Of a DNA stretch of 64,000 nt, positions 33,601 to 43,024 are shown piece by piece. Within the stretch, counting starts at the first letter, position 1, and every line of letters starts with the position of its first letter. The position numbers and the translations under genes were made by a program. Source of the DNA: Streptomyces sp. NBC_00440 (GTDB taxonomy: Bacteria > Actinomycetota > Actinomycetes > Streptomycetales > Streptomycetaceae); assembly GCF_036014215.1 (NCBI RefSeq), contig NZ_CP107921.1:6383501-6447500 (forward strand). The letters are read 5' to 3'. A model generated the notes under the pieces. The model did not search any database. It saw only the letters and a program-made list of their open reading frames with translations, and was not told the DNA's origin.

Positions 33601-36600
33601 TGGTACTGCCCCGGCAGGGCGGCATCCATCTGCAGGTGGTGGTCGGTTCGCCGGACGACGCGCTGCGGCGCGGTGTGCAGGTCTACTCGCGTCTCCAGGA
33701 CGCGACGACCGACCCGTGGACGCTGCACGCCGAGGGGGTCCTCGGGTGCGGCGCGGCCAGCCCGTCGTTCGAGCTCACCGAATGGCCGCCGGTGGACGCC
33801 ACTGAGGTCTCCCTCGACGGCGCGTACGACCGGCTGCTGGAGCAGGGCTACTACTACGGGCCGGTGTTCCAGGGCCTGAAGGCGCTCTGGACCCGGGGCG
33901 ACGAGGTCTTCGCCGAGGCGGTGCTGCCCGAGCAGGCCCATGCCGACGCCGAACGGTTCGGGCTGCACCCGGCGCTCTTCGACGCGGCCATGCACGCCGG
34001 CCTCCTCGAAGACGGCGGCAGCAGGGACGGCGCGACCGTCCTGCCCTTCGCCTGGAGCGGCGTCACCCTCCACGCGGCCGGGGCCAAGGCACTCCGGGTG
34101 CGGATCACCAAGGCAGAGCACGACTCGGTGTCCGTCGCCGTCGCCGACGCGACGGGGCGTGCGGTGCTCTCGGTCGATTCGCTGGCCGCACTGCCGGTGA
34201 CCGCCGAGCAGCTGGGCGCCGCCGGGGAGGGCCGCCGCGAGCTTCCGTACCGCATCAGCTGGCAGCCGGTCCCGGGCGAAGGGGCGGACGAGAACACCGA
34301 GTTCACCGAATGGGACGCACGGTACGAGGGGGAGACCGCACCGGACACCGTCGTGCACCGGGTGGAGCCGTCCGTCGCCGACGACGTCCTCGGCGGCGTA
34401 CGGGACATCGCGCACCGCACGCTGGCCGCCCTCCAGGAATGGTTGGCCGACGAGCGCTTCGCGAACTCACGACTGGCCGTCGTCACCCGCCACGCCGTCG
34501 CTGTCACCGGCTCAGAGCCGGGCCAGGGCAGCACCGGTGCTCCGGACGGGGACATCGATCTGGGCCAGGCGCCCGTGTGGGGAATGGTCCGTGCGGCGCA
34601 GGCGGAGAACCCGGGGCGTTTCCTGCTGGTCGACCTCGGCACCGTGGACGGGCCCCAGGGCCTCGCCGCTGCCATCGGGTCGGGGGAGACGGAGACGGCC
34701 GTACGCGACGGCGTAGTGCTGACCCCCAGGCTCGTGGCGGCCAACCACCCCGAGGACGCCGCACCTCCCGTCCTGAACCCGGCGGGTACCGTCCTGATCA
34801 CCGGCGGAACCGGCGGAATCGGCGCGGAAGTCGCACGCCACCTGGCGACGGTCCACGGCGTACGGCATCTGCTGCTGACCAGCCGGCGGGGCGAGCAGAC
34901 CCCCGGTGTGGGTGAACTGCGCACGGAACTGGCCGCTTTGGGCGCCGAGACCACCGTGGCCGCCTGTGACGTCACGGACCGCGCGGCGCTGACGGCGCTG
35001 CTGGGCACCGTCCCCGCCGGGCACCCCCTCACCGGTGTCGTCCACGCGGCCGGTGTCACCGACAACGGGCTGCTCAGCACGCTCACACCGGAACGGTTCG
35101 ACGCCGTGCTCGGCGCCAAGGCGGACGCCGCCTGGCATCTGCACGAGCTGACCCGCGACATGGATCTCGGCCTGTTCCTGCTGTTCTCCTCCTCCGGCGG
35201 CATGGTGCTGGCCTCGGGCCAGGCCAACTACGCAGCAGCCAACGTGTTCCTGGACGCGCTCGCCGTCCACCGGCACCACCACGGCCTGGCCGGTACGTCA
35301 CTGGCATGGGGCCTGTGGCTGGGGGCCGGTATGAGCGGGCTCCTCCAGGACGTCGATCTTCAGCGGATGGCCCGTCAGGGTCTGCCCGGTTTCCGGGTGG
35401 ACGAGGGCCTCGCCCTGCTCGACACCTCCCTGGAGATCGGGGCCCCGGTGCTGGCCCCCCTCCGGATCGATCAGGCGGCGCTGCGTGCCCGTGCGGACGA
35501 GATCCCCGCGCTGCTGCGCGGTCTGGCCAGGGTGCCCGGCCGTCGCCTGCGCAAGGCCGCGGACGGGACGTCGGACGCGTCCGCCGTCCAGCGGATGCTG
35601 GCCGGTGCCGGCCCCGAGCAGCGGATACGGAAACTGCTGGACCTGGTACGGAGCCATGTCGCGGGCGTGCTCGGACATGCGGACCCGGACGCGCTCGACC
35701 CGGACCAGGCGTTCAAGGATCTCGGCTTCGACTCGCTCACCGCGGTGGAACTGCGCAACCGCCTCAACGCGGCCACCGGACTGAGGCTGCCCGCGACCCT
35801 GATCTTCGACCATCCCACCGCGCAAGCCGTCGCGGCCTACCTGGACACGGCACTCGCCGGTGTGAAGCCGAAGCAGCCCAACCGGGCAGTCCCCGCGGAG
35901 GGGTTGTTGGCGGGGGAGTCGGTTGCGGTGGTGGGGATGGCGTGTCGGTATCCGGGTGGGGTGTCGTCGCCGGAGGGTTTGTGGGGTGTGGTGTCCGGTG
36001 GTGTGGATGCTGTGGGGGTGTTTCCGGGGGATCGTGGTTGGGATGTTGGTGGGTTGTTCGATCCGGTGGTGGGTCGGGCGGGGAAGTCGTATGCGCGGGA
36101 GGGGGGTTTTCTGGGGGGTGCGGGATTGTTTGATGCGGGTTTGTTCGGGGTGAGTCCGAATGAGGCGTTGTCGATGGATCCGCAGCAGCGTTTGTTGTTG
36201 GAGGCGTCGTGGGAGGCGTTGGAGCGGTCGGGTGTTGATCCTTTGTCGTTGAAGGGGAGTGCGACGGGTGTTTTCGCGGGGTTGATGTATCACGATTATG
36301 GTTTGGGTGCTGAGGCTGCGGTGACCAGTGGGGGGAGTCTGGTTTCTGGTCGGGTGGCTTATACGTTGGGTCTTGAGGGTCCGGCGGTGACGGTGGATAC
36401 GGCGTGTTCGTCGTCGTTGGTGGCGATGCATTTGGCGGCGCAGTCGTTGCGGTCGGGTGAGAGTTCGCTGGCGTTGGCGGGTGGTGTGACCGTCATGTCC
36501 ACCCCCGACATGTTCGTGGACTTCAGCCGCCAGCGGGGCCTGGCCCCCGACGGCCGGTGCAAGTCCTTCGCCAGCGGCGCCGACGGCACCGCGCTCTCCG

Positions 36601-39600
36601 AGGGCGTGGGCGTGCTGGTGCTGGAGCGGCTGTCGGACGCGCGGCGCAACGGTCACCCGGTGCTGGCGCTGCTGAAGGGATCGGCCGTCAACCAGGACGG
36701 CGCGTCCAACGGCATGACCGCCCCCCACGGACCTTCGCAGGAACGCGTCATCCAGGCCGCCCTGTCCATCGCCGGCCTGCGTCCGATCGATGTGGATGTG
36801 GTGGAGGCACACGGTACGGGGACCCGGCTGGGTGATCCGATCGAGGCGCAGGCGCTGTTGGCGACGTACGGCCAGGACCGTGCGGAGGATCGGCCGTTGT
36901 GGTTGGGGTCGGTGAAGTCGAATATTGGTCATACGCAGGCTGCTGCTGGTGTGGCGGGTGTGATCAAGATGGTGATGGCGTTGCGGGAGGGTGTTCTTCC
37001 GCGGACGTTGCATGTGGATGAGCCGTCGTCGCAGGTGGATTGGTCTGCGGGTGCGGTGGAGTTGCTGAGGGAGGAGCGGGCGTGGCCGGCTGAGGTGGGT
37101 CGTCCGCGGCGGGCTGGTGTGTCGTCGTTCGGCCTGAGCGGGACGAATGCGCACGTCATCCTGGAGGAGCCGGAGCCGGAGCCGGAGCCGGAGGCGCTGC
37201 CGGTGCCGGTTGAGGTGCCTGTTGGTGGTGTGGTGCCGTGGGCGGTGTCCGGGGGCAGTGCTGAGGCGTTGCGTGCGCAGGCTGCGGCTCTGTTGGCACA
37301 TGTGGAGCAAGGCGCCGACGTGCGGCCGGTGGATGTGGCCTACTCCCTGGCTACCTCGCGCTCGGCACTGAAACATCGGGCTGTGGTGGTGGCGGGGGAC
37401 CGTGAGGGGTTCGTCGAGGGTCTGCGTTCGGTGGTTTCGGGTGCGGGTCGTGTGGTGGATTCGGTTCGTCGTGGGCGTGTTGGGTTCTTGTTTACGGGTC
37501 AGGGTGCTCAGCGGGTGGGGATGGGGCGTGGTCTGTATGAGGCGTTCCCGGTGTTTGCTGAGGCGTTTGATGCGGTGGTGGGGTTGCTGGATGCCCAGCT
37601 GTCGGATGCCGGTACGGACCTCTCGGTGCGTGAGGTGGTGTGGGGTACCGATGCTGGTGTGCTGAATCGGACGGTGTTTGCTCAGGCGGGGTTGTTCGCG
37701 GTTGAGGTGGCGTTGTTCCGGTTGCTGGAGTCGTGGGGTGTGCGGCCTGACTTCGTTGCCGGTCATTCGATCGGTGAGGTGGCTGCGGCTCATGTGGCGG
37801 GGGTGTTGTCGCTTGAGGATGCTGTGGTGTTGGTGGCTGCCCGTGGGCGGTTGATGCAGGCGCTGCCTTCGGGTGGTGTGATGGTCGCGGTCGGGGCCCC
37901 GGAGGCTGAGGTTGCCGCGCTCTTGTCGGGCGGTGTGTGTATCGCCGCCGTCAACGGCCCGTCTTCCGTGGTGGTTTCGGGTGCTGAGGGCGAGGTTATG
38001 GAGCTGGCCGGGCGGATTGCTGCGCTTGGTCGTAAGACGAAGCGGCTTGATGTGAGTCACGCGTTCCACTCGGTGTTGATGGATCCGATGCTGGACGACT
38101 TCGCGGCTGTAGTAGAGAAACTCACCTTCAATGCACCTCAGTTGTCGGCGGTTTCGACGGTGACTGGTGGTCCTGTCGAGGGTGAGTGGTCGGATCCTGG
38201 TTATTGGGTGCGGCAGGTGCGTGAGCCGGTGCGTTTCGCGGATGCGGTGACGGCTCTCACGGCTCGTGGTGTGGGGTCGTTTGTGGAGGTGGGGCCGGAT
38301 GCGGCTCTGGTTCCGATGGGTGTGGAGGTGGTCGGTGATGATGACGGGGTGGCGTTTGTTGGGTTGCAGCGTCGTGGTCGTGATGAGGCTACGGAGCTTC
38401 TGACCGGTGTGGGTGGGCTGTTCGCGCGGGGTGTTGGGGTGGACTGGCGTGCGTTCTTCGCCGGATCCAGTGCCCGGTTGACCGAACTCCCCACGTACGC
38501 CTTCCAGCACCAGCGCTACTGGGCCCACTCACCCGTCGGCTCCGGCGACGCGTCATCGCTCGGCCTGGGCGACCCCGAGCACCCGTTGCTCGGTGCTGTC
38601 GTCGAACTGCCGGGAGATGACAGCCGCGTACTGACCGGACGGCTTTCGCCTGGCCTCCAGCCCTGGCTGGGTGATCACCGGCTCGGTGAGACCATCCTCT
38701 TCCCGGCCACCGGCTTCGTCGAGCTCGCACTGCGCGCCGGCGATCAGGTCGGCTGCGATGTACTGGAGGAACTCACCCTCCAGGCGCCCCTCGTGCTCGC
38801 CGAGGACCAGGGAACGCAGATCCAGGCAGTGGTCGCCGGCCCCGACGCGTCAGGGCGCAGGTCGCTGAGCGTCTACTCCCGAGCGGAGGACGCATCCGGC
38901 GGCCCGTGGACCTGCCATGTGGAGGGGTTCCTCGCGCCGGGCGCGCGTCCGGCGGCGTTCGAGCTGACGCAGTGGCCGCCCGCCGGTGCGGAGCCGATGG
39001 ATGTGACCGATGCGTACGCCCGGCTGCTGGGCCGGGGATACGGCTACGGTCCGGTGTTCCAGGGACTGACGGCCGCATGGACCGCCGGGGAGGAGATCTT
39101 CGCGGAGATCACGCTGCCCGAGGAGGCCCACGACGATGCGGGCCGGCTCGGCCTGCACCCCGCACTGCTGGACGCGGCCACCCACGCCGCACTGATCCAT
39201 GACGGTGCACCCGGCGGAGACAGCGCCGTGCTGCCCTTCGCCTGGATGGATGTGTCCCTCTACGCCACCGGCGCCTCCGGTCTGCGCGTCCGGCTCACCC
39301 CCACCGAACAGGGCATCGCACTGGCCGTGGCCGACCAGACCGGACGGCCCGTGCTGGCAGCCGGATCCGTGCTGTCCAGGCCCGTGTCCCTCGACCAGCT
39401 GGGGGCAGCCGGAGCGGGCGGGCACCACAAGAGCCTCTACCAGGTCGATTGGGCCCCGCTTCCTGCCCCGGCACTCGACGGACCGCCACTCACCTGGGCG
39501 GACTGGGCGGACTGGGCGGGTCGCGCCGAGCACGGGGCAGCGGTCCAGGACAGCCCCCTGCCCGACCTGTTCCTCCTGCGGAGCAGGCCCGGCCACGACG

Positions 39601-41969
39601 CCGCGGCCGTGCACGACCGTACGAGGCAGGCACTGGAAGCCGTCCAGGCCTATCTCGCCGAGGACCGGCTCGCCGGAACCAGGCTGCTCGTCCTCACCCG
39701 GGGCGCCGTGGCGATGTCCGGCGAGGACGTGACCGACCTGGCGGGTGCGACGGTATGGGGGCTGGTGCGCGCGGCGCAGCAGGAGAACCCCGGCCGCATC
39801 CTGCTCGCCGACACGGACGAGGACCTCGGCACGGACGATGGTCCCGGCACGGTGGCCGACGTCGAAGTGCCGCGGATCGCTGCCGCGGCCGCTGCGGAGT
39901 CCCAGGCGGTGCTGCGGGGCGGTACCGCCCATGTGGCGAGGCTGAGCAGGGTCCCGGCAGGCCCCGTGCGCCCCGGCGGGTTCGGCGAGGCCGGCACGGT
40001 GCTGGTCACCGGCGCCTCGGGCACCCTCGGCCGGCTGATCGCGCGTCACCTCGTGGCCACCCATGGAGTCAGGCACCTGCTCCTGACCAGCAGGCGCGGT
40101 GCGGCCGCCGACGGCATACCGCAGCTGATGGACGAACTGACCGCGATGGGGGCCGAGGTCCGGGCCGTGGCGGCCGACGCGGGTGACCGTGCCCAGCTGG
40201 CCGCCGTACTGGACGGCATACCGGCAGCACACCCGCTGACCGGTGTGGTGCACGCGGCGGGGCTGCTGGACGACGGAGTGATCGCCACACTGACGCCCGG
40301 ACGTGTCGATGCGACTCTGCACAGCAAGGTCGATGCCGTACTCCATCTCCACGAACTCACCAAGGAGTTGGACCTCACCGCGTTCGTGCTGTTCTCCTCC
40401 ATGGCCGGTGTGTTCGGCAACGCCGGCCAGGCCGGCTACTCGGCGGCCAACGCCTTCCTGGACGCCTTCGCCACGCACCGCAGGGCCGCCGGACTCCCGG
40501 GAACCTCGCTCGCCTGGGGCGCCTGGTCCAGGGACGTGGGCATGGCGAGCACGCTGACCGACCACGACCGGGAGCGGATGAGCGGGCGCGGCATCGACGA
40601 ACTCACCACCGACCAGGGGCTCGCGCTCTTCGACGCGGCGATCCGTGCGGAGGCTCCCGTACTGCTCCCGGTCGGTTTCAACCCGGCGGTGCTCGCCGCG
40701 GCGGGCGAGGAACTGCCGCCCCTGCTGCGCGGCCTGGTGCCCGCGGTCAGGCGCCGCCCGGCCGGTGCCGGTGCACCAGTTCAGGTATCCGTACGCGAAC
40801 AGCTGGCCGGTCTGGACGAGCAGGAGCAGGAGGCGCTGCTCCTCCAGCTCGTCAGGGACGGCTCGGCCAAGGTCCTGGGGCACGACAGTGCCGACGCGGT
40901 GGACCCGGAGCGGGACTTCCTGGAGTCGGGCTTCGACTCGCTGACCTCCCTCGAACTGCGGAACGGCCTCAACCGGGCAACCGGGCTGCGGCTTTCGCCG
41001 ACCGCTGTGTTCGACAACAAGACCCCGGCCGAGCTGGCCCGGTTCCTGCACGGCCTGCTGGCGGCGCAGGCGCCGTCGGGGGCGAGCGAAGCGGAGGCGG
41101 GTGAGGTCTCCGGAGCGGGCTCTCTGAGCACACTGTTTCGGGCAGCGGCCGAGGCAGGGCGGATGGACAAGGGATTCGACCTGCTGCGTACGGTGGCCGA
41201 CTTCCGGCCGACGTTCGACGCGGCGGCACAGGCCGGACCGCTCGCGGCTCCGGTACGGCTGGCCGAAGGCCCGGGCGCACCCCGGCTGATCTGCATCAGC
41301 ACCCCCATGGCAACCGGAGGCGTCGCCCAGCACGCCCGGCTGGCCGCGGCGTTCCGGGGGGAACGCCAGGTCTCCGCGGTACCGCTGCCGGGATTCCGGA
41401 CCGGGGAGCCGCTGCCCGCGAGTACATCCGCCGCGGTCGACGTCGTGGCAGGCGCGGTGCTCGACGCCGCCGAGGGCGAACCGTTCGTCCTGATCGGCTA
41501 CTCGGCCGGCGGCACACTCGCGTACGCGACCGCCGCGTACCTGGAGAACGAACTGGGCATCACCCCGGCCGGAGTCGTCCTGCTCGACAGCTTCCGGATG
41601 GACTCGGCGACGGGCGGGGTGTCACTGGACGCCCTGGCGCACGGGCTGCTCGCCAAGGAGTCCGCCTTCGGCGGCTTCGACGACGCACGGCTTTCGGGCA
41701 TGGCGGGCTGGGGCAAGGTCCTCTCCGAGTTCGCACCGGCCCCCGTGGCCGCTCCGGTGCTGCTCGTGCAGTGCACGGAGTCCTTCGCACCGTCCGGGGA
41801 GAGCGAGGGGCAGGACGCCGACACCTGGCGGGCCCAGCCCTGGTTCCCGGAACATGACGTCGCCCCGATACGGGCGAACCACTTCACGGTCATCGAGGAG
41901 CAGGCGACGGACACCGCCGCGCTGATCTCCGACTGGCTCAACTCAACGGATCGAGGGCGAACTTCATGA
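30609..41969 (+). CDS. Type I PKS, last two modules plus thioesterase: KS-AT(atypical)-DH-KR-ACP, KS-AT(malonyl)-DH-KR-ACP-TE (PKS D)
   Basis: The 3786-residue subunit starts at ATG 30609 (GTGAGG upstream), 7 bases after PKS C. First module: KS Cys193; AT Ser653 in GHSQG but FAAH (754-757) where methylmalonyl ATs have YASH, so a bulkier or ACP-linked extender is likely, methoxymalonyl-ACP being the obvious candidate here; DH His960; KR with Tyr1541 and TDN in place of LDD; ACP Ser1709. Second module: KS Cys1933; AT Ser2387 and HAFH 2484-2487 (malonyl); DH His2690 with Glu2694 in place of the motif Gly; B-type KR with Tyr3277; ACP Ser3444. A C-terminal TE follows, with Ser3632 in GYSAG and a late NHF histidine. 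This TE should release the chain by attack of the starter amine, giving a macrolactam. The stop overlaps the next start (ATGA). Confidence 0.95.
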   Translation: MGGSEQKLVDALRASVKEAERLRTQNRKLAAASSEPIAIVGMACRYPGGADSADALWQLVADETDAISAFPDNRGWDLERLYDPEARRENTSYVDQGGFLHEAGDFDAEFFGISPNEALIMDPQQRLLLETAWEAFEHAGIDPRPLKGSPTGVFTGMMYHDYTHNNNSGAIASGRISYVFGFEGPSVTLDTACSSSLVSLHLAAQALRSGECTLALAGGVAVMSTPETFIEFSRQKASARDGRCKSFAAAADGSAWAEGSGLLLLERLSDARRNGHQVLAVIKGSAVNQDGASNGLSAPHGPSQRRVIRQALENSGLTPADVDVVEAHGTGTTLGDPIEVQALLATYGQDRPADRPLWLGSLKSNIGHTQTAAGAAGVIKMVQAMRHGLLPRTLHVDEPTDQVDWSTGNVRLLTEARPWPENERPRRAGVSSFGFSGTNAHVIVEQAPELSPEQATDRGSAPVPEQPPQQATGVLPWALSARTGPALRAQAGRLIAHLDEHPGLRAADVGHSLLTGRTVFDQRAVVVGSDRESLLTGLHALSEGLPSAGLVQGTAEEPGKTVFVFPGQGSHWPGMAAGLLDVSEVFTARMHECARALAPHIDWSPLEVARQAPDAPTLDRVDVAQPMLWAVMISLAEVWRAHGVRPSAVIGHSQGEIAAACVAGALSLEDGARIVALRSKALLSISGKGAMMSIVKPVDFVRERLGPYGDRISVAAENGPNAVVVSGDAVALREFETVLAKARAMRWTIPGVDFAAHSAHVEEIAGELADALSGVTPRAPEVPVYSTLTGALLPATDAMDSAYWYRNLRSPVQFHQAALAALADGHTLFVECSPHPVLRPGLEEIFEDTGARAASVGSLAREDAGPTRMTLSLAEAHVRGASVDLTRCAPAGERVALPTYAFQRRRDWIIPDAGASDVTALGQLPVEHPLLGAAVALADSDGYVFTSRLSLQTHPWLGDHDALGTVLVPGTGLVELAIRAGDQVECDVLEELTLRAPLVLPRQGGIHLQVVVGSPDDALRRGVQVYSRLQDATTDPWTLHAEGVLGCGAASPSFELTEWPPVDATEVSLDGAYDRLLEQGYYYGPVFQGLKALWTRGDEVFAEAVLPEQAHADAERFGLHPALFDAAMHAGLLEDGGSRDGATVLPFAWSGVTLHAAGAKALRVRITKAEHDSVSVAVADATGRAVLSVDSLAALPVTAEQLGAAGEGRRELPYRISWQPVPGEGADENTEFTEWDARYEGETAPDTVVHRVEPSVADDVLGGVRDIAHRTLAALQEWLADERFANSRLAVVTRHAVAVTGSEPGQGSTGAPDGDIDLGQAPVWGMVRAAQAENPGRFLLVDLGTVDGPQGLAAAIGSGETETAVRDGVVLTPRLVAANHPEDAAPPVLNPAGTVLITGGTGGIGAEVARHLATVHGVRHLLLTSRRGEQTPGVGELRTELAALGAETTVAACDVTDRAALTALLGTVPAGHPLTGVVHAAGVTDNGLLSTLTPERFDAVLGAKADAAWHLHELTRDMDLGLFLLFSSSGGMVLASGQANYAAANVFLDALAVHRHHHGLAGTSLAWGLWLGAGMSGLLQDVDLQRMARQGLPGFRVDEGLALLDTSLEIGAPVLAPLRIDQAALRARADEIPALLRGLARVPGRRLRKAADGTSDASAVQRMLAGAGPEQRIRKLLDLVRSHVAGVLGHADPDALDPDQAFKDLGFDSLTAVELRNRLNAATGLRLPATLIFDHPTAQAVAAYLDTALAGVKPKQPNRAVPAEGLLAGESVAVVGMACRYPGGVSSPEGLWGVVSGGVDAVGVFPGDRGWDVGGLFDPVVGRAGKSYAREGGFLGGAGLFDAGLFGVSPNEALSMDPQQRLLLEASWEALERSGVDPLSLKGSATGVFAGLMYHDYGLGAEAAVTSGGSLVSGRVAYTLGLEGPAVTVDTACSSSLVAMHLAAQSLRSGESSLALAGGVTVMSTPDMFVDFSRQRGLAPDGRCKSFASGADGTALSEGVGVLVLERLSDARRNGHPVLALLKGSAVNQDGASNGMTAPHGPSQERVIQAALSIAGLRPIDVDVVEAHGTGTRLGDPIEAQALLATYGQDRAEDRPLWLGSVKSNIGHTQAAAGVAGVIKMVMALREGVLPRTLHVDEPSSQVDWSAGAVELLREERAWPAEVGRPRRAGVSSFGLSGTNAHVILEEPEPEPEPEALPVPVEVPVGGVVPWAVSGGSAEALRAQAAALLAHVEQGADVRPVDVAYSLATSRSALKHRAVVVAGDREGFVEGLRSVVSGAGRVVDSVRRGRVGFLFTGQGAQRVGMGRGLYEAFPVFAEAFDAVVGLLDAQLSDAGTDLSVREVVWGTDAGVLNRTVFAQAGLFAVEVALFRLLESWGVRPDFVAGHSIGEVAAAHVAGVLSLEDAVVLVAARGRLMQALPSGGVMVAVGAPEAEVAALLSGGVCIAAVNGPSSVVVSGAEGEVMELAGRIAALGRKTKRLDVSHAFHSVLMDPMLDDFAAVVEKLTFNAPQLSAVSTVTGGPVEGEWSDPGYWVRQVREPVRFADAVTALTARGVGSFVEVGPDAALVPMGVEVVGDDDGVAFVGLQRRGRDEATELLTGVGGLFARGVGVDWRAFFAGSSARLTELPTYAFQHQRYWAHSPVGSGDASSLGLGDPEHPLLGAVVELPGDDSRVLTGRLSPGLQPWLGDHRLGETILFPATGFVELALRAGDQVGCDVLEELTLQAPLVLAEDQGTQIQAVVAGPDASGRRSLSVYSRAEDASGGPWTCHVEGFLAPGARPAAFELTQWPPAGAEPMDVTDAYARLLGRGYGYGPVFQGLTAAWTAGEEIFAEITLPEEAHDDAGRLGLHPALLDAATHAALIHDGAPGGDSAVLPFAWMDVSLYATGASGLRVRLTPTEQGIALAVADQTGRPVLAAGSVLSRPVSLDQLGAAGAGGHHKSLYQVDWAPLPAPALDGPPLTWADWADWAGRAEHGAAVQDSPLPDLFLLRSRPGHDAAAVHDRTRQALEAVQAYLAEDRLAGTRLLVLTRGAVAMSGEDVTDLAGATVWGLVRAAQQENPGRILLADTDEDLGTDDGPGTVADVEVPRIAAAAAAESQAVLRGGTAHVARLSRVPAGPVRPGGFGEAGTVLVTGASGTLGRLIARHLVATHGVRHLLLTSRRGAAADGIPQLMDELTAMGAEVRAVAADAGDRAQLAAVLDGIPAAHPLTGVVHAAGLLDDGVIATLTPGRVDATLHSKVDAVLHLHELTKELDLTAFVLFSSMAGVFGNAGQAGYSAANAFLDAFATHRRAAGLPGTSLAWGAWSRDVGMASTLTDHDRERMSGRGIDELTTDQGLALFDAAIRAEAPVLLPVGFNPAVLAAAGEELPPLLRGLVPAVRRRPAGAGAPVQVSVREQLAGLDEQEQEALLLQLVRDGSAKVLGHDSADAVDPERDFLESGFDSLTSLELRNGLNRATGLRLSPTAVFDNKTPAELARFLHGLLAAQAPSGASEAEAGEVSGAGSLSTLFRAAAEAGRMDKGFDLLRTVADFRPTFDAAAQAGPLAAPVRLAEGPGAPRLICISTPMATGGVAQHARLAAAFRGERQVSAVPLPGFRTGEPLPASTSAAVDVVAGAVLDAAEGEPFVLIGYSAGGTLAYATAAYLENELGITPAGVVLLDSFRMDSATGGVSLDALAHGLLAKESAFGGFDDARLSGMAGWGKVLSEFAPAPVAAPVLLVQCTESFAPSGESEGQDADTWRAQPWFPEHDVAPIRANHFTVIEEQATDTAALISDWLNSTDRGRTS
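35896..38515 (+). repeat. Long intra-cluster repeat, copy in PKS D module 2 (KS-AT)
   Basis: Near-identical to 9431-12050 of PKS A. Identity begins abruptly at the ACP-KS linker, at the codons for AEGLLAGES, preceded by unrelated GC-rich linker DNA in both genes. Such a sharp edge at a domain boundary fits gene conversion or module duplication. Confidence 0.85.
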
Positions 41970-42883
41970 CGCTGGCACCCACCGCCAAGGGAACGGTCCC
42001 GTTCGGTGAGTACGAGACCTGGTACCGGATCACCGGCGACCTGAGCTCCGGACGCCCGCCCGTCGTCGTCGTACACGGCGGGCCCGGCAGCACGCACGAC
42101 TACCTGCTGAGCCTGACCGCGCTCGCCGAAGAGGGCTGGCCCGTCGTCCACTACGACCAGCTCGGCAACGGGGGCTCCACCCACCTGCCCGGACGCGGCG
42201 CCGACTTCTGGACCACCGACCTGTTCGAGGCCGAGCTGGACAACCTGATCCAGCGGCTCGGCATCGCCGGCGGCTACATCCTCTACGGGCAGTCCTGGGG
42301 CGGCATGCTGGTCGCCCGGCACGCCGCTGCCCGGCCGGCCGGACTGCACGGCCTCGTCATCGCCAACTCGCCCGCCTCGTACCCGCTGTGGCGCCAGGAG
42401 ATGGACCGGCTCCGGGCCGAACTGCCCCCGGGCGTCGATGAGACGCTACGCCGCCACGAGGCCGCGGGCACCACCGAGAACGACGAGTACCACCAGGCCA
42501 TGCGGGTCTTCTACGAGAAGCATGTCTGCCTGCTCAGGCCCTGGCCGCGGGACTACCTGGCCTCGTTCTACGAGGTCTACAACGACCCGACGGTGTACTA
42601 CACCATGAACGGCCCGACCGAGTTCCATGTCACCGGAACACTGCGCGACTGGTCCGTCGAGGACTGCTGCCCGGACATCGAGGTGCCGACGCTGCTGATC
42701 TCGGGACGGCACGACGAGGCCACCCCTGCCACCGTCCAGCCGTTCCAGGACCTCATACCGGACGTGAGGTGGGAGATCCTGGAGAACTCCAGTCACCTGC
42801 CGCACCTGGAGGAGCCGGAACTGTTCAACAAGATCATGACGGAGTATCTGACGAGTCTGCGGTCCGGGCAGAGAAACGTGTAG
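41966..42883 (+). CDS. Alpha/beta-hydrolase aminopeptidase, VinJ-like (removes the protecting amino acid)
   Basis: The 305-residue protein belongs to the proline iminopeptidase family. It has HGGPGST oxyanion loop near residue 33, nucleophile GQSWGG with Ser110, Asp250 in SGRHDEATP and His277 in SSHLPHLEEP. In vicenistatin biosynthesis the homologous VinJ cuts the N-terminal alanyl cap from the finished polyketide so the freed amine can close the macrolactam. The gene overlaps the end of the terminal PKS gene by 4 bases (ATGA), and VinK-, VinL- and VinM-like genes follow in the same order as I recall for that cluster, so the same role is very likely. It probably acts in the cytoplasm on the ACP- or TE-bound chain. 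Confidence 0.9.
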   Translation: MTLAPTAKGTVPFGEYETWYRITGDLSSGRPPVVVVHGGPGSTHDYLLSLTALAEEGWPVVHYDQLGNGGSTHLPGRGADFWTTDLFEAELDNLIQRLGIAGGYILYGQSWGGMLVARHAAARPAGLHGLVIANSPASYPLWRQEMDRLRAELPPGVDETLRRHEAAGTTENDEYHQAMRVFYEKHVCLLRPWPRDYLASFYEVYNDPTVYYTMNGPTEFHVTGTLRDWSVEDCCPDIEVPTLLISGRHDEATPATVQPFQDLIPDVRWEILENSSHLPHLEEPELFNKIMTEYLTSLRSGQRNV

Positions 42884-42915
42884 TCCGGGCAGCGGCAGGG
42901 GAGTCCGGGAACCGG

Positions 42916-42931
42916 TAGGGGCCGCTAGGGG
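42916..42931 (+). promoter_or_regulatory. Paired TAGGGG operator upstream of the VinK-like gene
   Basis: TAGGGG occurs at 42916-42921 and again at 42926-42931, exactly one helical turn apart. The second copy is followed by TACTGGCGGCGG, similar to the sequence after the second copy at 46089. The pair lies 94-109 bases upstream of the next ATG in a 141-bp intergenic gap. It probably marks an activator site with a promoter just downstream. Confidence 0.55.
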
Positions 42932-43024
42932 TACTGGCGGCGGCCCCACCGGAACAAACTGGCCGGGACGGCCGGAACCTGCCGTCGCACCGCCGATACG
43001 AGAATTGCGTAGGGGGACAGGACC

